Source: Parafrankia sp. EUN1f
GTDB taxonomy: Bacteria > Actinomycetota > Actinomycetes > Frankiales > Frankiaceae
Length of the DNA: 64,000 nucleotides
NCBI RefSeq assembly: GCF_000177675.1
Contig: NZ_ADGX01000023.1
Span: forward strand, 1 to 64,000
Reading direction: 5' to 3'
Shown here: one piece after another, positions 54,274 through 63,698 of the stretch
Position numbering within the stretch: position 1 is the stretch's first letter
How the letters are laid out: each line of letters opens with the position of its first letter
Made by a program: the position numbers and the translations under genes
Notes under the pieces: generated by a model
Databases searched by the model: none
Seen by the model: the letters and a program-made list of their open reading frames with translations, nothing else
Told to the model about the DNA's origin: nothing

Positions 54274-56609
54274 CGCAGCGGACCCATCGGAGTCGGGGCC
54301 GGAGCCGGCGTCGGGGTCAGCTGCTGCGCGCAGTCCTGGTGGCCGAGCGCGGACAGGGTCGCCGTCAGCTCGGTCGCGGGCCGCGGCTGGCCCAGGAAGT
54401 AGCCCTGGGCCAGGTCACACCCGTAGCTGCGCAGCTTGGCGAGCACGCTCGCACTGTCCACGCCCTCCACCACGATCCGCAGGCCCAGCGCGTGCGCGAG
54501 CCCGATCGTCGACCGCACGATCGCCTCCGCCTTCTGCCGGCGCCGCTCGGACCCGTCCTCCAGCCGTGTGACGAACGACTTGTCCAGCTTCAGGATGTCG
54601 ACCGGAAGCTCCTGGAGGTACGCGAGCGAGGAGTAGCCCGTGCCGTAGTCGTCGACGGCGATCTTCACCCCGAGCTCGCGCAGCTCGTCCAGCACCGCGG
54701 CGGAGCGCACGAGGTCGCGCATCAGCGTCGTCTCGGTGATCTCCACCTCCAGCGCCGAGGGCGGCAGGCCGTACTGGTGCAGCAGCCCGCGGACCTGGTC
54801 CGGGAAGGCGCGGTCGAGCAGGTCCGAGGCGGCGAGGTTGACGGCGACCGTCATGTCGACACCGCCGTCCCACCAGCGCCGGCACTGGGCGAGCGCCAGC
54901 TCCAGCACCTCGATGGTGAGCTTGCGCATCAGCCCCGCCTGCTCGGCGAGCGGCACGAAGGCGTCCGGTGCCAGCAGGCCCCGGGTCGGGTGCCGCCAGC
55001 GGACGAGGGCCTCCACACCGTGCGGGCTCCCGGAGCCGAGATCGACCTTCACCTGGTAGTGGACCTCGATCTGGCCGGTCCCCAGCGCCGCCCGCAGCGA
55101 CTCGATCATGTCGAGGCGCAGCAGCGTGTCGACCTCCGCGCCGGGCCGGTAGTAGCCGACGCCGGTCCGGCCGGCCTTCGCGCCGTACATGGCGACATCC
55201 GCACGTTGGAGCAACGTCTGCGCGTCGAGCGCGTGTTCCGGGTAGAGGGCCGCGCCGATGCTCGCGCCGACGTGCAGGGTCATCCCGCCGACCTCGAACG
55301 GGCCCGACAGCGCCTGCAGCACCCGCTCGGCCACCAGTCGGGCGGCGTCGGCATCGGCGTCCTCCAGCAGCACGGCGAACTCGTCTCCGCCGAGGCGAGC
55401 CTGTAGATCACCGGGCCGCAGGGCGCCCGAGATGCGGGCGCCGACCTCGATGAGCAGCGCGTCGCCCAGGTGGTGGCCGAACGAGTCGTTGATCTCCTTG
55501 AAGCGGTCCAGGTCGAGCAGGAGCAGCGCGGACGAGTCGCCCTGCCCGGAGTTCATCTCCATCTGGGAGAGCCGTTCGAGGAAACCCCGCCGGTTCGTCA
55601 GCCCGGTGAGATCGTCGGTGTGGGCCAGCGCCCTGCTCTCGGCGAGCTGCTGGACCTCGATGAAGGTCATCGCGGCGCGGGCGAGCGCGGCGAGCACGGT
55701 CGTCGCCGCCAGGATCACCGTCACCAGCGGAAGGTCCACGGTCGATCCGAGCACGAGCAGCGCGATCGCCACGACGCTGAGCACCAGCGGGACGGTGATC
55801 ACGCTCCAGCCGGACATCCGCGCCGGTCTGCGCCAGGGCTGGCGTTGCCAGGCCGCGAACGCGGGGGTCAGCAGTGACAGCACCCAGACGATGTCCACCA
55901 GGCCCCCCTGTGTGTACCCCCCGTTTGCGATCAGGTACAGGACGTAGGAGTCGGCCAGCGCGAAGCCGCCGAGCCCGGTGCCGAGCAGCCACCACACCTG
56001 CCCCGGGCGCCAGTCCATCAGCCCGAAGGCGGTGACGACCAGCAGGAGCAGCAGCAGGTCGGCGAGCGGGTAGATGAGCCCGAACACGATGGTCGCGGTG
56101 TCACCGGGATCCGCCTCCGAGATCCACGGGGTGATTCCGCTGCACAGCGCGGCCACCCCGAGGACACCGACCAGGGCGTCCAGCCACACGCTCGGGTGAA
56201 AGCGAAGGATCCGCTGCCGCAGCAAAAGGATGACCGCGACATAGCAGGCGGGGTAGAAGAGGAGCCATCCGATGTCGGCCGCCGAGACGATGCTGTTCTC
56301 ACCGCTGCCCGCACCGCCCGTGGGCTCTTCGACCACCAGGCTGAAATAGACGCCGGCGAGGCCGTAGCTGATGATCCCGGCGCCGAACAGTGCCCACGGG
56401 GCCCGCGCACCACGCAGCAGCACCGCGCGCAGGATGCACAGCAGACCCGACACGACGATGATGGACGTCCGCAGCGCCAGGACGGCCGGCTCGTCGCCGG
56501 AGGTGCCGGCCAGCGTGAGCACCGCGTACAGCCCGGCGGCGAGCAGCAGTGAAAGCTGCGCCAGCCGGATCACGCGGAATCGGCGCGGTGCTGGTGGGGA
56601 GACGTTCAA
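54267..56609 (-). CDS. membrane-bound GGDEF-EAL cyclic-di-GMP protein
   Basis: The 780-residue protein begins with about eight membrane helices (residues 15-310), including LIYPLADLLLLLLVVTAFGL, a MASE-like sensor. The GGDEF domain has an intact RLGGDEFAVLL with an RxxD inhibitory site RPGD five residues before it. The EAL domain has GVEALVRW, DDYGTGYSSLAYL, KLDKSF and QGYFLGQP, consistent with catalytic competence. It can in principle make and break cyclic-di-GMP. The start is uncertain: TTG 56609 or GTG 56573, neither with a good ribosome site. It is coupled to aat downstream. Confidence 0.88.
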   Translation of the reverse strand: MNVSPPAPRRFRVIRLAQLSLLLAAGLYAVLTLAGTSGDEPAVLALRTSIIVVSGLLCILRAVLLRGARAPWALFGAGIISYGLAGVYFSLVVEEPTGGAGSGENSIVSAADIGWLLFYPACYVAVILLLRQRILRFHPSVWLDALVGVLGVAALCSGITPWISEADPGDTATIVFGLIYPLADLLLLLLVVTAFGLMDWRPGQVWWLLGTGLGGFALADSYVLYLIANGGYTQGGLVDIVWVLSLLTPAFAAWQRQPWRRPARMSGWSVITVPLVLSVVAIALLVLGSTVDLPLVTVILAATTVLAALARAAMTFIEVQQLAESRALAHTDDLTGLTNRRGFLERLSQMEMNSGQGDSSALLLLDLDRFKEINDSFGHHLGDALLIEVGARISGALRPGDLQARLGGDEFAVLLEDADADAARLVAERVLQALSGPFEVGGMTLHVGASIGAALYPEHALDAQTLLQRADVAMYGAKAGRTGVGYYRPGAEVDTLLRLDMIESLRAALGTGQIEVHYQVKVDLGSGSPHGVEALVRWRHPTRGLLAPDAFVPLAEQAGLMRKLTIEVLELALAQCRRWWDGGVDMTVAVNLAASDLLDRAFPDQVRGLLHQYGLPPSALEVEITETTLMRDLVRSAAVLDELRELGVKIAVDDYGTGYSSLAYLQELPVDILKLDKSFVTRLEDGSERRRQKAEAIVRSTIGLAHALGLRIVVEGVDSASVLAKLRSYGCDLAQGYFLGQPRPATELTATLSALGHQDCAQQLTPTPAPAPTPMGPLRC

Positions 56610-56849
56610 CCGCCACTCGCCCGATCTCCGCAAACGGCACGGCTGGTGGCTGGCCTGGACATAGGCCAAATTCTGCTGCACGCGACCTCGTGAGCTGCAA
56701 TGGGTGGTGGTCCGTGGCGGGAGGTCTGGGTGCACGTTGTCCGGGGTGGACGTCGCACGGGCGGATGCTGGTGTCGACAGCGTCGCCGCGTGGTCTGATG
56801 ACGGGAACAAACCGAGTCCCGGACGGCCGCGCCGTTGGGAGGAGACGAC

Positions 56850-57722
56850 GTGCGACTTGGCGTTCAGATTCCGGACTTCACCCGTCCCACGGGGCCCGCG
56901 GACCTCGGGCCCGCGCTCGCCGAGGTCGCCCGGGAGGTGGACACGGCGGGGTTCGACTATCTGGCGGTGATGGACCACTTCTTCCAGATCGCCTTCGTCG
57001 GCCCGCCCGAGCACGACATGCTGGAGGCTTACACGACACTCGGCTTTCTGGCGGCGAACACGAGCCGGGTCACCCTCCTGACGTTGGTCACGGGGACCGT
57101 TTACCGGGAACCGGGGGTTCTGGCCAAAATCATCAGCACCCTCGACGTGCTCTCCGGCGGCCGGGCGATGCTCGGCATCGGCGCGGCCTGGAACGAGGAG
57201 GAATCGGTCGGGCTGGGCATTCCCTTTCCGCCCGTCGCGGAGCGGTTCGAGCGGCTCGAGGAGACCCTGCAGATCTGCCTGCGGATGTGGTCGGAGGACG
57301 AAAGCCCCTGGTCCGGGAAGCACTACCAGCTGGCCCGGCCGCTGAACGTTCCCGCGCCGCTCACCCGCCCGCACCCGCCGATCATGATCGGCGGTGGGGG
57401 AGAGAAGAAGACGCTGCGGCTGGTGGCGAAATACGGGCAGGCCTGCAACCTCTTCTTCGGTCCGGAGCTGCGGCACAAGCTGGACGTCCTGCGCCGGCAC
57501 TGTGACGCCGAGGGGCGCGATTACGACGAGATCACCAAGACCTGCTACTACTCGTTCGACGTGGGTCCCTCCGGCGAGAACGTCGGGCGAATCCTGGACG
57601 ATCTCGGTTCGCTGGCCGACCTCGGCGTGTCGGTCGCGCTCGGGAGCGTCGCCGGCGTGTGGGACGTCGAACCGCTGCGGATCCTGGGCGAGCGGGTGGT
57701 CCCGGCGGCCGCCAAGCTCTGA
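56850..57722 (+). CDS. LLM-class F420-dependent oxidoreductase
   Basis: The 290-residue luciferase-like protein opens with RLGVQIPDFTRPTGP. It has the flavin-binding TIM-barrel pattern GFDYLAVMDHFFQ and TLVTGTVYREPGVLAKI, then LSGGRAMLGIGAAWNEEE and PPIMIGGGGEKKTLRL. It uses F420 (or FMN) for hydride transfer; the substrate is unknown. GTG 56850 has a GGGAGGAG ribosome site 5 bases upstream, which fixes the start. It is divergent from the GGDEF-EAL gene and convergent with the patatin. Confidence 0.87.
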   Translation: MRLGVQIPDFTRPTGPADLGPALAEVAREVDTAGFDYLAVMDHFFQIAFVGPPEHDMLEAYTTLGFLAANTSRVTLLTLVTGTVYREPGVLAKIISTLDVLSGGRAMLGIGAAWNEEESVGLGIPFPPVAERFERLEETLQICLRMWSEDESPWSGKHYQLARPLNVPAPLTRPHPPIMIGGGGEKKTLRLVAKYGQACNLFFGPELRHKLDVLRRHCDAEGRDYDEITKTCYYSFDVGPSGENVGRILDDLGSLADLGVSVALGSVAGVWDVEPLRILGERVVPAAAKL

Positions 57723-57756
57723 CCCGGGACTCACGGCCCGGGACCGACCGGCCGGG

Positions 57757-57794
57757 CTCACGGCGCCGGCCTCACGGCGCCGGCCTCACAGCGC
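57757..57794. repeat. 14-bp tandem repeat downstream of the LLM gene
   Basis: Two perfect copies of CTCACGGCGCCGGC (57757-57770, 57771-57784) are followed by a partial third. They sit in the convergent gap before the hairpin at 57829. Confidence 0.85.
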
Positions 57795-57828
57795 AGGATC
57801 CGAGGTCGGCGTCCTGGGCCCGGACTGG

Positions 57829-57870
57829 GGCCCGGCACCGGCGGCCGAGACCAGCCGCCGGCGCCGGGCC
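57829..57870. terminator. 17-bp near-perfect hairpin between convergent genes
   Basis: The arm at 57829-57845 pairs with 57854-57870 with one mismatch and an 8-base loop. It lies between the LLM stop (57722) and patatin stop (57890), so it can serve both directions. Confidence 0.75.
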
Positions 57871-57889
57871 GGTCCGGGGGAGCGGCGGG

Positions 57890-58720
57890 TCAGCCCTTCC
57901 ACAGGTCGCGGACGCTGTCCGCGACCGCGGCGGCCTGTGCCCGTCCCGCCCGGGCGGCGTCGGCACGGATCGCCGGGTCGAGAATGTTCGAGCCGAACGC
58001 GGCCCGGGACGTCTCGTCCGCGGCGACCACGAGTACCCGGCTGCCCGCGCGTTCGAGGCGCCGCACCTCGGTCGGAATGCCCAGGCCGTTGACCGGGGCG
58101 AGTATCAGCACCCGTTCGTGGCCCTCCGCCAGATCGGCATTGATCACGGATCGCATTCCGCCGTCGACATACCGGCGGTGGTCCACGGTCACCGGCGGAA
58201 ACACGCCGGGCAGTGCGGAGCTCGCCGCCACCGCGTCGACCAGGTGGACTCCCGAGTCGCGGTCGAACGCCACCCAGTCACCCGTTTCGGCCTCCACCGC
58301 CACCACCATCAGGCGACGGCGGGGCCATTCGCGCACGGGCAGCCGGCCGGCCACGGTCTGCCAGCGATCCTCTTCTGAGGGGACCGCGGCAGCCAGCGCG
58401 TACGCACCGATTCGGGCCCTGGCGTCGCGTGCGCCCCGAGAGCCCGCGGTGACCTGGGCAAGGGTCGACATGAGTTCGCTGTAGTCGAATTCGACGGTCG
58501 GTTCAGCGGCCGGGTCGGCGGGAGCCAGCTGCCGTGAATACAGCAGGTCCAGGTCCGCGCCACTGCTGATCATCGTGCCCACGGCAGAGCCTGCCGAGGT
58601 TCCGACGACCAGATCGGCATCGGTCACATCGATGCCCGCCTCCGCGAGACCGACCAGCAGGCCGATCTCCCAGGCGATGCCGGCCACGCCTCCGCCGCCG
58701 AGGACCAGCGCGTGCCGCAT
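57890..58720 (-). CDS. patatin-like phospholipase
   Basis: The 276-residue protein has the oxyanion GGGGVAG at 8-14, the nucleophile elbow GTSAG with Ser42, and a DGG motif in RYVDGGMRS, giving the Ser-Asp dyad. It hydrolyses acyl ester bonds in lipids; in bacteria the location may be cytoplasmic or secreted. No signal peptide is seen. ATG 58720 follows a GGAGAGG ribosome site at 8 bases. Confidence 0.88.
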   Translation of the reverse strand: MRHALVLGGGGVAGIAWEIGLLVGLAEAGIDVTDADLVVGTSAGSAVGTMISSGADLDLLYSRQLAPADPAAEPTVEFDYSELMSTLAQVTAGSRGARDARARIGAYALAAAVPSEEDRWQTVAGRLPVREWPRRRLMVVAVEAETGDWVAFDRDSGVHLVDAVAASSALPGVFPPVTVDHRRYVDGGMRSVINADLAEGHERVLILAPVNGLGIPTEVRRLERAGSRVLVVAADETSRAAFGSNILDPAIRADAARAGRAQAAAVADSVRDLWKG

Positions 58721-59126
58721 CCAACACACCTCTCCGCGACGGCCCTCGTCAGGGCGCGTCGCTTTCAGAAGGGCTTTTGGGAAGTACGCACCGGAGGTGG
58801 CAAGCCACCGCCGAAATCACCCGACAGTGCCATGCCATTGCGGCATGGAGATCGCTGCGGTGTAGATAAAGGGGCGGTGACCAGGCTCGATCGACAGCGG
58901 CCCGCCTGTGCGTTAGAGCAAGTGCGGCGGGCGGCGGTCGGGGAGCCTTCTCCAGCCGGGTTCGGTGCGAATCGTGTCGCGGCCTCCGGATCCGCATCGC
59001 GAGGGGGTGTCGGGGTTCACGTCCCGGGATAGCCGATCCGGGTCTGCAGTGCCAGGGTGACATTGCCAGGGTGACATTCCGGGGCAGGTCACCATGCCGA
59101 ACATCGGAGCATCTTCGGGAGGTCAT
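58721..59126. other. 406-bp intergenic region before the DNA methyltransferase
   Basis: It includes a hairpin CCATGCC/GGCATGG near 58830-58848 and two perfect copies of GCCAGGGTGACATT (59051-59064, 59065-59078) just before the gene. AT-richer patch around 58770-58880. No protein frame is supported. Confidence 0.55.
59051..59078. repeat. two tandem copies of a 14-bp unit upstream of the DNA methyltransferase
   Basis: GCCAGGGTGACATT occurs twice in direct tandem, ending 48 bases before the ATG at 59127. It could be an operator for the methyltransferase gene. Confidence 0.85.
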
Positions 59127-60374
59127 ATGACCGCGGCCATTGACCGGACGTCCCTGGCGCGAAACGAACACTTCACATTTCGGGCGAACCATGGCGTCGG
59201 GCGGCACGGCTGGCTTCGCCTCACCCCCGCGTTCGGGGTTCGGCTCGTGCGGGCCCGTCTACGCGAGCTGCCCGCCGGATCGGTCGTCACGGACCCCTTC
59301 TCGGGGACCGGAACCACGCCTTTGGCCGCGGCCGAGCTCGGGCATCTCGGCCAGAGCACCGACGTCAACCCGTTCCTGGTCTGGCTGGGCCGGGCGAAGG
59401 TCCGCCATTACCCGCGCGACACCCTCGAGCAGGCCAGTGCCGCGGCCCGGGACGTGGCGGCCGGCGCCGCCCGCAGCGATCGCGACAAGGCGCTGTGGCA
59501 GCCGGACATCCACCGGATCGAGCGCTGGTGGGGACCGGGTGAGCTGCAGGCGCTGCGGGCGCTGCGGGCCGAGATAGACGCCTTCAGCGGTCCGGTCGCG
59601 GACCTGCTCCAGATCGCGCTGTGCCGGGTGCTCATCTCCGTCAGCAACGCGGCCTTCAACCACCAGTCGATGTCCCTGCGCGCCGGCGCCCCGGCTGTGG
59701 GGGCCGCGATCGCGCGGGCCACGATCGCGCGGGCCGCGATCGCGAGATGGGAGGCCGAGGCCACGGACCTCATCGAGTCGGCCCGCCTCGACCTGCCCGG
59801 CACGGCGACCGTCCACGAGGGGGACTCCCGCGGATGCCCCGCCCAGCTGCGCCCGGCCGACCTGGTGCTGACCAGCCCGCCCTACGTGAACCGGATGTCC
59901 TACATCCGGGAGCTGCGGCCTTACATGTACTGGCTGCGCTTCCTCGACCGCCCTGTGGAGGCCGGGCAGCTCGACTGGCGCGCGATCGGCGGCACGTGGG
60001 GCAGCGCGACGTCGAGGCTGCGCACCTGGCTGCCGAGCACATGCACGCCGGTCGACGACGAGCTCGACGCCGTGTGCGCGCGCATCGCCGCCGCCGACGA
60101 CCGGAGCGGTCCGCTGCTGGCCGCGTACGTCCGGAAATACCACCACGACATGTGGCTGCACTTCCAGGCCAGCACCGGTCTCGTCCGGCCCGGCGGGCGG
60201 ATCTCCTATATTGTTGGAAACTCCACCTTCTATGGTCACGGCGTACCCGCGCAGGACTGGTACGCCTGTATGCTGCGCGAGCTCGGCTATGTCGGTGTAG
60301 AGGTCGAGGTAATACGGAAGAGGAACTCGAACAAGGCTCTCTTCGAGTTCGATGTCCGGGCCTTCCGCCCGTGA
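59127..60374 (+). CDS. orphan DNA methyltransferase (TSPPY-type, N4-cytosine or N6-adenine)
   Basis: The 415-residue protein has the SAM motif DPFSGTGTTPLAAAELGH at 56-73 and the catalytic TSPPYVNRMSYIREL starting at residue 249. The order motif I before IV is like gamma-class or related amino-methylases. The C-terminal part has GGRISYIVGNSTFYG. Target and amino-group specificity are unknown. No restriction enzyme gene is adjacent. ATG 59127 has GGGAGG at 59117-59122, four bases away; an earlier ATG at 59094 is possible. A membrane-protein gene follows 75 bp downstream. Confidence 0.85.
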   Translation: MTAAIDRTSLARNEHFTFRANHGVGRHGWLRLTPAFGVRLVRARLRELPAGSVVTDPFSGTGTTPLAAAELGHLGQSTDVNPFLVWLGRAKVRHYPRDTLEQASAAARDVAAGAARSDRDKALWQPDIHRIERWWGPGELQALRALRAEIDAFSGPVADLLQIALCRVLISVSNAAFNHQSMSLRAGAPAVGAAIARATIARAAIARWEAEATDLIESARLDLPGTATVHEGDSRGCPAQLRPADLVLTSPPYVNRMSYIRELRPYMYWLRFLDRPVEAGQLDWRAIGGTWGSATSRLRTWLPSTCTPVDDELDAVCARIAAADDRSGPLLAAYVRKYHHDMWLHFQASTGLVRPGGRISYIVGNSTFYGHGVPAQDWYACMLRELGYVGVEVEVIRKRNSNKALFEFDVRAFRP

Positions 60375-60449
60375 CATGCCTGGTACGGACCGACCCACCG
60401 GCAAGTCCGTCGGACGGCCGTCGTCCGGCCGCCTGCGATTATCCTCGGG

Positions 60450-61187
60450 ATGGCAGGGGAAAATGATTCCGACGGAAGCGGGGCGGACAGATATCAGGTG
60501 ACGACCACCACGACCAGAACACCACCGAAATCGACACCCGCGACCCGGGTCGCCGTCATCGTCGCAGAGGTTGCAGCGCCGGCGGTGCTCGTCACGGCGC
60601 TGCTCGCGCTCATCGCCTGGCACGATGCGCCGGATCCCGCGCACGCCCTGCTCTGGGGTGCCGTATCCATCCTGTTCGGAACGGTCATCCCGATGGCGTT
60701 CATCTTTCACGGGGTGCGGCAGCGCCGATGGTCCGGCCATCACGTTCCCGAACGCAGCAAACGGATGGCGCCGATGCTGTTCGGCTGCGCGTCGGTGAGC
60801 GCCGGCTGCTTTCTGCTGGCGGTGCTGGGCGCACCGCGGAATCTGGTCACCGTGTACGCGGCGATCATCGTCGAGGCGCTGATTCTCACGGTGATCACGA
60901 AGTTCTGGAAGATCAGCGGACATGTGGCGGCCGCGGCCAGCTGTGCCACCGTCGTCCTTTTCGTGTTCGGCCCGGCGTTCGTGTTCGGCTGGCTGCTGGT
61001 CCCGGTCGTGGCATGGGCGCGGGTACAGGCCCGGACCGCCCGCCTGGCCGAAGGCCCGGTGGAGGGCCAGGGCTCCGCAGCGGATCATGACGAGCTTGAC
61101 GGTCACACCCCGGCGCAGGCCGTCGCCGGCGCGGTGGTGGCCGCGGTGACGGTCACGGCCGCCTACCTGCTCGCCGGCGCCAGGTAA
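60450..61187 (+). CDS. integral membrane protein, PAP2-like C-terminus
   Basis: The 245-residue protein has about five membrane segments, with TALLALIAWHDAPDPAH early. The late block DHDELDGHTPAQAVAGAVV resembles the end of PAP2-type phosphatases (GH-x-PxQ). The first PAP2 phosphate-binding motif (KxxxxxxRP) is not evident, so activity is doubtful. A TATCCT box lies 4 bases before the ATG. Function unknown. It may be co-transcribed with the DNA methyltransferase. Confidence 0.6.
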   Translation: MAGENDSDGSGADRYQVTTTTTRTPPKSTPATRVAVIVAEVAAPAVLVTALLALIAWHDAPDPAHALLWGAVSILFGTVIPMAFIFHGVRQRRWSGHHVPERSKRMAPMLFGCASVSAGCFLLAVLGAPRNLVTVYAAIIVEALILTVITKFWKISGHVAAAASCATVVLFVFGPAFVFGWLLVPVVAWARVQARTARLAEGPVEGQGSAADHDELDGHTPAQAVAGAVVAAVTVTAAYLLAGAR

Positions 61188-61219
61188 CGGGCCGCCCGGC
61201 GGGACGTCACTTCGGGGCG

Positions 61220-61591
61220 TCAGCTGCTGGGCGGGTTGACGGTGGCCTGGACGGCGACGAACGCGGCGACGGCGAGCACGAGGTACGCGAAGGACCCGCG
61301 CAGGCGGTCGGCGGGCAGGTTGACACCGAACCGTCCGGCCAGCAGTGAGCCGATGATCGCGGTGGCGGTGAACACGGCGGTGATGCCGTGGTCGAGCGTG
61401 GCGTCACCGGCATGGGCGGCGAAGCCGGCGGCGGAGTTGATGACGAGGACAGCCAGGGAGGTGCCGACCGCCAGGGGCATGGGCAGGCCGAGGAACAGCA
61501 CGAGCGCGGGGACGGCCAGGATGCCGCCGCCACCGCCGAGCAGGCCGAGCAGGACTCCGATCGCCGCACCGAGGCCCAGCGCGGCGATCAC
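61220..61591 (-). CDS. half-size TauE/SafE (TSUP) sulfur-anion exporter
   Basis: The 123-residue protein has four membrane segments and carries [20 protein letters not shown], then [18 protein letters not shown]. These are the signatures of the C-terminal half of TauE/SafE exporters, which are usually about 250 residues with two such halves. The GTG start overlaps the upstream rhodanese stop as GTGA, so it appears to be a genuine separate protein. Full function would need dimerisation. It probably exports sulfite or a related anion from the operon's persulfide reactions. Confidence 0.8.
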   Translation of the reverse strand: MIAALGLGAAIGVLLGLLGGGGGILAVPALVLFLGLPMPLAVGTSLAVLVINSAAGFAAHAGDATLDHGITAVFTATAIIGSLLAGRFGVNLPADRLRGSFAYLVLAVAAFVAVQATVNPPSS

Positions 61592-62187
61592 GGCCGCGGG
61601 CCGGCCAGGGCCGCGATGACGCCGCCGATGTCGAGGCGGGGGCCGCGGTTGTAGGGGAGCTTCGCCAGCAGCATCGCCATCGTGCAGGTGTTCGTCAGGG
61701 CCGCCACGGTCAGGCCGGTGCCGATCCCCGCCGCGACCCACTTCGCGCGGGGGATCACCGTGCTGGCCACGACCGAGCCGAGCACGATGGAGCCGGCGAC
61801 GAGGCGGACCTGCCGTTCGAGCTCCCAGCGGGGTCGGCCGGCGCGCACGGGGGCGTCCAGGGCCTGCCAGGCGCCCAGGCCACCGTTGAGGACCCGCGGG
61901 GTCGCCACGCCCGCCGCGGCGAGGTCCGCTGCGGCCGCGGTGGCACGCTGCCCGGAGCCGCAGACGAGCACGACGTGCTCGTCGAGGTGGGTGCGCAGGT
62001 CGTCGAGGTGGGCGCGCAGCAGATCGAGCGGAACGTTGTGGGAGCCGGGAATGTGGGCCGTCTCGAACTCGCCCGGGGTGCGCACGTCGACCAGCCGCGG
62101 TGGCTGCGCCGTGCCCATCAGCTGTGCCAGGGTGGCCGCGTCGATCGTGGCGGCGCTCCCGCCGGCGGTGGGGGCGTTGCGGGTCAT
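61588..62187 (-). CDS. rhodanese with C-terminal DUF2892-type membrane part
   Basis: The 199-residue protein has a rhodanese domain with [20 protein letters not shown] and the catalytic cysteine in [11 protein letters not shown] membrane section with [20 protein letters not shown] follows. It moves sulfane sulfur between donors and acceptors at the membrane. The ATG has a GGAG site and overlaps the previous stop; the stop overlaps the TauE-half start. It is the second gene of the sulfur operon. Confidence 0.88.
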   Translation of the reverse strand: MTRNAPTAGGSAATIDAATLAQLMGTAQPPRLVDVRTPGEFETAHIPGSHNVPLDLLRAHLDDLRTHLDEHVVLVCGSGQRATAAAADLAAAGVATPRVLNGGLGAWQALDAPVRAGRPRWELERQVRLVAGSIVLGSVVASTVIPRAKWVAAGIGTGLTVAALTNTCTMAMLLAKLPYNRGPRLDIGGVIAALAGPRP

Positions 62188-63698
62188 CGGATCTCCGTTT
62201 CGTTGTTGACGAAGGTCAGGCCGGCATCGGCGGCGGCGGGAAAGTCGTCGTCGAGATGCACCACCTGGCGGCCGGCGCGTTGCAGCAGGCTGGCGGCGAC
62301 CGCGGCGCGGTACCCGGATCCGCAGTGCACCCAGACGGTGCCGGCGGGGATCTCGCCGAGCCGGGCCGGCAGGTCGGGCAGGGGGATGTGCATGGCGCCG
62401 TCGAGGCGGCCGGCGCGCCACTCGTTGCCCAGGCGCACGTCGAGCACGACATCCGGCGCCGGCAGCGACAGCGGCAGTGGCGGTGACTGCGGCGGTGGCG
62501 GTGACTGCGGTGACGGCGACAGCGGCGACAGCGGGAGAGACGGCGGCGGCAGTGGAAGCCCGGGCGGGACGGTTCCGCGGCGGGCGGCGGCGAGGTCGGC
62601 GAACGTGGCGGTGGCGAGGCGGGCGAGGTGCTGCTCCTCGCCGGCGGCCCAGCGGTCGGGATCGCCGGTCGCGGCGGCGGCGGGCCGGTCGATGCCGATG
62701 CGGGCGAGTTCGCGCTGGGCGTCGGCGACCTGCTGCTCGCTTTCGCCGAGCAGGGTGATCGGCGTACCCCATGGGGCCAGCCAGCCCAGCCAGGTGGACA
62801 TCGGTCCGTCCAGGCCGAAGCTCAGCGTGCCGGCGAGGTGCCGGTGCGCGAACGCCCTGCGCGAGCGCAGGTCGACCACCCACTCGCCGGCGGTGATCCG
62901 CTCGCGCAGCTCGGCCGGGTCGGCCCGGCGGGCCGGGGTGAGATCGACCGGCGCGGCACCGTCGGCGTTACGGGCACCCATGTGCGCGTAGTAGGCCGGG
63001 TAGGCGTCGAGCCCGGCGAGGACCTCGGTGACGAACGCGTCGCTCTCCAGCCGCAGCGCGGGGTTGACCTGCCGTTCCCGGCCGATCGTGGAGGCACGGG
63101 CGTCGGACTGGGTGGCGGAGCAGAAGCTGCCGAACCCGTGGGTCGGCCAGATCCGCGTGCCGTCGGGCAGCAGGTCGGCGAGGCGGCGCGCCGAGGCGTG
63201 CTGCTGCGCGGCGAGGGTGTGGGCGTGGCGCTGGCCGAGCAGGTCGGTGCGGCCGGTGGTGCCGAACAGCAGCGACCCGCCGGTGAACACCCCCACCGGC
63301 CCGCCGGTGGCGTCGAGGACGTACGACAGGTGGTGGAACGTGTGCCCGGGAGTGGCGACCACCCGCAGCCGCATCACGCCCGACACCGCGATCTCGTCGC
63401 CGTCGGCGACAGGGAGGCGGTCGAAGCCCACCACGTCGCTGGCCGCGACCAGATACCGGGCGCCGGTGATCCGGGCCAGGGCGAGCCCGCCGGAGACGTA
63501 GTCGTTGTGCAGGTGCGTCTCGGCGACGTGGGTGACCCGGACCCCGAGCCGCCCGGCCACGGCGAGGACCCGGTCGATGTCACGCTGCGGATCGACCACG
63601 ACCGCGACCTGCCCGTCGTGCGCCAGGTAGCTGCGATCACCCAGCGACGAGGTCTCCACGACCTGGACGTCGATCCGGACATCCGCTCCCACGGTCAT
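62184..63698 (-). CDS. MBL-fold persulfide dioxygenase fused to rhodanese domains (CstB/Blh-like)
   Basis: The 504-residue protein begins with a metallo-beta-lactamase domain with ETHLHNDYVSGG (His62, His64, Asp66), TPGHTFHHLSY and WPTHGFGSFC, the persulfide dioxygenase type. A degenerate rhodanese-like domain (WVVDLRSRRAFAHRH) and a C-terminal active rhodanese domain with VWVHCGSGYRA follow. The C-terminal linker is a Pro/Ser repeat. It oxidises persulfides to sulfite or thiosulfate. ATG 63698 has an AAGGGA site. First gene of the operon. Confidence 0.9.
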   Translation of the reverse strand: MTVGADVRIDVQVVETSSLGDRSYLAHDGQVAVVVDPQRDIDRVLAVAGRLGVRVTHVAETHLHNDYVSGGLALARITGARYLVAASDVVGFDRLPVADGDEIAVSGVMRLRVVATPGHTFHHLSYVLDATGGPVGVFTGGSLLFGTTGRTDLLGQRHAHTLAAQQHASARRLADLLPDGTRIWPTHGFGSFCSATQSDARASTIGRERQVNPALRLESDAFVTEVLAGLDAYPAYYAHMGARNADGAAPVDLTPARRADPAELRERITAGEWVVDLRSRRAFAHRHLAGTLSFGLDGPMSTWLGWLAPWGTPITLLGESEQQVADAQRELARIGIDRPAAAATGDPDRWAAGEEQHLARLATATFADLAAARRGTVPPGLPLPPPSLPLSPLSPSPQSPPPPQSPPLPLSLPAPDVVLDVRLGNEWRAGRLDGAMHIPLPDLPARLGEIPAGTVWVHCGSGYRAAVAASLLQRAGRQVVHLDDDFPAAADAGLTFVNNETEIR

